Shown in pieces: positions 58,657-64,000 of a stretch of DNA of 64,000 bases. Made by a program: the position numbers and the translations under genes. Location: assembly GCF_000524195.1 (NCBI RefSeq), contig NW_020170391.1, positions 1,052,938 through 1,116,937 of the forward strand, given 5' to 3'. The stretch is from Echinococcus granulosus (taxonomy: Eukaryota > Platyhelminthes > Cestoda > Cyclophyllidea > Taeniidae). Position 1 is the first letter of the stretch. The number at the start of each line of letters is the position of its first letter. Under the pieces are notes generated by a model, which had not been told where the DNA came from, made no database searches, and saw nothing but the letters and a program-made list of their open reading frames with translations.

Positions 58657-61600
58657 CTTGTCTATCTCTTTTTCGGCTTCTATGAGGCAAGTTCCCTTCT
58701 TCCTCTCTCCACGTAACCTGGATAAATTTCAACATCCATAGAGCCCGCATACCTTTGATGACAGGCCTGACTTGAGTCCGTGAGTAAAGTTATGGCTATA
58801 GCACAGTAGAAACGGAGGCATAAAGTGATAGCGACATAAAAAAAGCCATAGACAGTGTGCAAAGCTGTATGTATTTAAAAGAATTCAACACATAGATAAT
58901 GAGAAAAATAAGAATTAAGATTAATACAAATAAATTTTAACATCACTGGCTATGAGAATGGGCCCTAAATACATTTTTCATGCAGAGGAATCTGAAATTA
59001 CAACTTCAGTGGCTCGGTAGGTAGTAACATGTTACATTTAAAAAACAGGAGTCTAGCGTACGACTTTAGGCTTAAAAAAGTGTTTTTTGCAACCGTTTGT
59101 ATATAAAAAGTGGATTCCCCCACTGAACAAAATGGGTGCCAGACAAATCAGGACTTAAAACTAGACGAGATTTTCACAAGCCTATAGACATCTCGGACAG
59201 ACTACGTAAGCGATTATGCATTGGCAATAAGTTGATCTCATAGACAAACTTTTATGCCACATGCAACATTAAATCTGGTTTTGTAAAACATTCTGTTATA
59301 TGGTTTACATATATTTTATAAGAAAATATTCATAGAGTCGCGTTTTATTCTTAGAGGAAATGTGATTTTCTAAAAAAATTTTTAGGCAGATGATTTATTG
59401 TGTGTTAGGGGAAAGGGAAACGCGATTTCAGTTCCGCGAAAGAAATGTTTAGGCCCATAATCAGAATTTGCCAATTTTGTGAATTTTACAACCAAGGAGG
59501 AGATTGTTAGCCCAAAACGGAAATCCCACATCAACTCTTCCGGAAGGATTGTTTCAACCCTAACCAAAACTTTGTTGACATTACTTGCACTACTTAGTAA
59601 TAATTCAAGTTCTGAAGTGTTCAAAGTATATTCATGCATTCTGTATACCTTGGATATGATAAAATAAAATATTGAGCAGTGAGTTCTCTACTTTCCCTAT
59701 TTTTAGGGGCATTATTAAGAAATTGCTAAAGTTTGTGAATAATACAGCGGTAATTGTGATTTGTACGAGGTTTCACATCCTGTGATAAATGCATGACCTT
59801 TTAAATTGACTAGATTGTACACTTAGGAGGTACAAGAGGAACTAACTTTGCATAGATTTTGTCCTTACATCCTGCTAAACGGTATGGTTATCGTGAATAC
59901 AAAACGGGCATAAGTAATAACACCTTTGGGCATGCAAAAATCTGAATAACAGTAAAGCATCTGTACGATTTTTAAGTTTTAAAAGTAGTAAAGAAAGACC
60001 TGCGATAGCTTCACTATTGCGTAGACTTATTATGCAACAAAATTTACCACTTACCGGCCAAGAAACTGCAGAGTTTTGCCAAGCCCGGATATTAAGTACA
60101 GTTCTGCATGCGGCAATCTACATGACTGAGAGAAAAAATTGAGCGAGAGGCTCTAGGCGTAATTATTGCAGGCGATTGCCTGAACTTAAGTGGAAATATA
60201 GAGAAAACGAAACAGTAGCGGGACACTAATTGAAAGATCCTGCATTGAATTACATAGAATATGGGTGACCAAAAAAGGACGCACACTGACGCTGCATGGT
60301 CAAAAAGGGTTCGAGCAACACCCTGGGGTGTCGAACACTTCCTCTGCTGATATCCTTTAGTTTTGCGCTGAAAAATACTTACTTAATTATAAAAGAGGGA
60401 GTCATGAACATGTTAAGTATTCCTGACGTTAAGCATCTTATTTGGTGTCATGAAAACATGGTTACGCTGAGTTTTTTTGGTACAGTTTAACTAGGGATAA
60501 TCTGCAAGATAACTCCACTAAGATGTATAGATCTTGCATTTGATTTGTCCTAGTTTCATAAACTCATTAAAACACTTCCAGACTAAAAGTTTAAATTCTA
60601 TTCGTTACACATTTTTGCACCCAAGTTTTCCTGCTTTTCTTTCCCATCAATTTTCCAATGATAATTCAAAGGCGCTGAACAGTGCTGAATCAAACATTTC
60701 ATTTTAGCTCACCGTAAACTTAAAAAGACATTAAGGTAGTCTTCAAGCAAAACGCAGCATTTATCAAAATATCCAGGTTGGACACATTAGAACTTTGACA
60801 AAAATCTTGCTAAAAGTTGATGGATGTATTCGAACGCATGTGGTTTTTGTCATTTAAGTTGAAAGCGAAAACTGAAGATATACTATCAAAGCAAGCGATT
60901 GGTAGCTTATTTCCTTTTATTTCTCTTTTAGGAAAAAGTGCAATGTAAAGACCAAGGGGTTGCTCATCAAATCTACTCACTGCACAGCCAGAAGAAGCGA
61001 ATGGCATTTTATAACTTGGATTATGTCAATAAGGTCAATTCGTCCATTCTTCCTTACCTAAAATCGGCTTCTCAACTGAACTGACTCGCCTGTTCATTAT
61101 CCGTTAATTGTTGTATTTGAAATTATTTGAACTCTTTTCACCCTTATAACTTCCTTAAGATTATTTTTAAAAACTCTATTGTTCATGGACCTTAACGTTG
61201 GGTGCATAATGTAAGGACAATCTTATCGCAGATTCAAAAATCACGACTGCCCTGTAATGTAGGCACTGACGCATACCAACGTTTTTGCTGTCAATGCCAT
61301 ACTAATCATCCACTATCCTTATAGGCTAAAATTCAGCGATTTGTCTAATTCGGGCACCTCTTGTCCGTCACTTCCACAGTAGAATGAAAAACGGTGTTGG
61401 TGGGAATAATGGGTTTTCGAACTCAGTTGGTTCTGCGAAAGAAATTTCGCCAACTTTGATGAACACTAAATATAATTGTTAACAGAATGCTGCTACCTAA
61501 TAATTCCTAGAGCCCAAATGACTGCGGGCCTCTTATATCATCCCACAACCTACTACCTTCACGTCTCTTAGGCATATATCATACATTCTCATAAAACATT

Positions 61601-64000
61601 TGCGTTAATTTATCGATACCATTGAGTCAATGGGACGGAGGTTTGCCATTCACCTATTTGGTGAGTTTGAGTGAGTAATTTTTAACTACTAAATAGTTTT
61701 CGCGTACTTGTACCTGATGTTATGAAAGTATCTAAATTACGGTATTATAACTATTACATGCTGAATATTTTGTAGTTGTTGAACTCCTCGAACGCAATAC
61801 TGAACAGTGCCTCAAAATCACGTAGATGTACCATTTCAAATTCCGCAAACATACATTTGAGCAGAAATATGCATCAAATCCTCATCCCAAAATTGAAGTC
61901 CAAGCTGCTACTGAAAGATATTGTATGCATTTCCTCTAACAGTACTGTGTGGTAAGCAAGACACCAATTGTATTTATTTCAGTTGAAGTCAGAAGATGTT
62001 TCAATGCTGCAGTTAAAAGACGTTTCAAGCAAAATAATTTGTATTCACTATTCCCGTAAAATTGTTTGAATTTAGGTATTCGATGAGGACTACTGCTAAA
62101 ATTAATAAATGTATATTGGAACCCAAATATAAGCACAAACATCCTCTGAAACCAGATAAATGTAAAAATCGGTTGTGAGAAAGTCACTATTCCGCTTTAT
62201 GAAATTGTGGATTTATTAAAAAAATTAAGTAATAGAATGAGATAGGTTTAGTATCTTTTGTCGCTTTCTGCTGGACCTATACAAAGTGGCATTTTGCGGA
62301 CAGATGTATCGACAGGAACTTCAAGTACAAATCACCTAAAGATGGAGAAGTCGTGTATGGAAAGGATGGGTTTTAATACGCTAGTTCAAACAAGACAGTA
62401 ACATAACAAATTCTTTTATTGGTCTACCTTCCTGTTCGTGTTTTAATTTCTAATTAATTAGCATAAATAGTTTAGTTTACCAAGAGACCTCCTTTATCTT
62501 TCGAGATTGGCTTGCAACTTTGCTTCCTGTATAATTCTACACCAAGGGTTTCGCTTTACAGTTCGTTCACTTGAAAACCACTCCTTTATCTAAATCGACT
62601 TTCTGTAGTGTCATCTCTCTCCCCTCAATACTTACTTTGGTTTTCGCCATCAGAGTTATGAACACTTTTTCGGCTATGCCGTTCTTATGAGGTAGCTTTA
62701 AACAAGGCTTATTTTGTGACCGACTGAAAGTATTTAGCCCTATCCATCGCTACCTACTTTTTTCCCACGCTACTAATGACGGAAAATCACGAAAAGCGGG
62801 CGACGCTACAACGGTAACTTAGATGTGTGAACCTCGAGAACTCGACGGCTTGTGTTCAAGCAAGTATTAGCGATCCTTACTGAAGCTACGTTAGATGCCG
62901 CGCAGACAAAATTATCAGGCAAAGTAAAAAACGATTTTACCTATGTTTGCCTTACGTATGAATGAAACCAAAAGCCCTAAATCGACTCTGTAGAATTGGC
63001 CGGAGTGTTCAATCTCAAGCGTTGTGGACAAATGCAAAGTATTGAGGATGGACCGTGCTACTTTTAGAAATATTAGTACTGAATATTAAATGAGGTATTG
63101 TGCAAGTTGCTTGGGTGCGATTGAATATAGATGGTCAAGTAATTTCTTATCCGAAATTTTGTGCACAGACATTCTGTACACTTGCACAATCAAGTTTCTT
63201 ACGGTGATTGCGTCCTTTTATATTCTGTCATTTTGATTTTGAACGTTTTTAGATAGTCTATAAAGCCACTCGGTAAGGATTTGAGCTAGTTTTGATTACG
63301 AGAGCTATTCGAAATTTAGTTAAACTACCCACATATACCTGCTTAAATATTGTTAAAATATGTGCCCGCCTTGCTCTTTCATCTAGTGGTGTTATTCGAA
63401 GGTCACAACTTCTAGTTTTCGTGGAAGCAAATAAAGCCATCAGCGTGCATAAGTCAGTTCCCGATCAGATCCTCTCATTGTCTCGTGCTGTAGGCGGATA
63501 TATAACATAAAATTCGTACCTTATGTCTGTTAGCATCCATTGAAGATCCTCGCAGAAATCGTCAGTACAGTTTCAGTGGAGACAAATGTGGTTGTGTTTA
63601 CACTAGGAAACGAGACAAATAGTAGCCCACTTTTATTTATTTCTTCTATGATTCCTTAATCAACTTATTTGAAGGTGGTTGCGCGATCTATCGCTCCTTC
63701 CTTTAAATTCTCAAATGTCTAGAAAGTAAATATGGTTTCTGAACACAAAATTATAAGGTCACCTATTGTCACAAAACAACGAGCAATTTATGTTTAGTTC
63801 TTATATTTCTTAGAAGCAAATTGCGTCTAAATAGGTTCCAGTTGCAGTGGAGTTTTTCCTTTGTCGTCACATTTCCAGTTGCAGATGAGTATGAGAATGG
63901 CAAAACAAAGTTTTGCATTCGGTTCGAATATACTGGTAATGCATTCCTCAAGAGTGTTAAATAAATATACACAAGTTTGTATTATGCACGCAATAACTTG
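58657..64000. other. 3' UTR of the stomatin-type gene, then intergenic; no gene seen
   Basis: Open frames here are short, overlap on both strands and carry no motif or splice context. The first few hundred bases should be the stomatin 3' UTR. Confidence 0.5.
58929..58934 (+). terminator. Candidate polyadenylation signal AATAAA for the stomatin-type gene
   Basis: The first canonical AATAAA after the stop codon, 273 nt downstream. In AT-rich DNA such hexamers are frequent, so usage is only inferred. Confidence 0.35.

Noticed and set aside
60305..60320. GGTTCGAGCAACA motif resembling a tRNA B box (a similar GGTTCGAGCAACA at about 39621)
   Set aside because: No A box at the right distance and no acceptor stem or cloverleaf could be drawn at either site.

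Overview
Eukaryotic nuclear DNA, most likely from a parasitic flatworm and, I suspect, a tapeworm. It is AT-rich with sparse coding, and every gene is split by GT-AG introns. The introns range from 32, 45, 57, 67, 70, 72 and 73 nt up to 13.4 kb. The cluster near 70 nt plus one 32-nt intron resembles the bimodal intron sizes I recall for cestodes, so the taxon is an inference. No operons, CRISPR arrays, rRNA genes or convincing tRNA genes were seen.

Layout. (1) Positions 1-1710, minus strand: the first coding exon, and the edge of the second, of an unidentified Gly/Pro-rich protein. (2) Positions 1711-6850: intergenic, with three copies of a dispersed ~200-bp repeat. (3) Positions ~6850-18179, plus strand: a gene of at least 13 exons encoding a protein related to DEPDC1/DEPDC7. 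All 13 exons join in phase to a 768-residue product, but no DEP domain was found at the amino end. Two orphan coding-like segments lie just upstream. (4) Positions 18180-25401: a non-coding interval between convergent genes, with a strong alternating purine-pyrimidine tract. (5) Positions 25402-31615, minus strand: a complete Pumilio gene, 10 exons, 1082 residues, with all eight PUF repeats and an intact RNA-recognition code. (6) Positions 31616-32344: a ~0.73-kb divergent promoter interval. It carries two tandem copies of Pumilio's own target octamer on the Pumilio sense strand. (7) Positions 32345-58656, plus strand: a stomatin/MEC-2/podocin-type gene spread over 26 kb in 7 exons (415 or 428 residues), with a candidate alternative first exon at 35.6 kb. 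(8) Positions 58657-64000: no gene seen.

The genes belong to separate processes: post-transcriptional control (Pumilio), membrane scaffolding and channel regulation (stomatin) and a DEPDC1/7-like signalling protein. The only sequence-level link is the divergent Pumilio-stomatin arrangement. The most interesting observations are the tandem UGUAUAUA motifs ahead of Pumilio, the 32-nt intron, the in-phase alternative stomatin N-terminus, the apparently DEP-less DEPDC-like protein and the dispersed repeat family.
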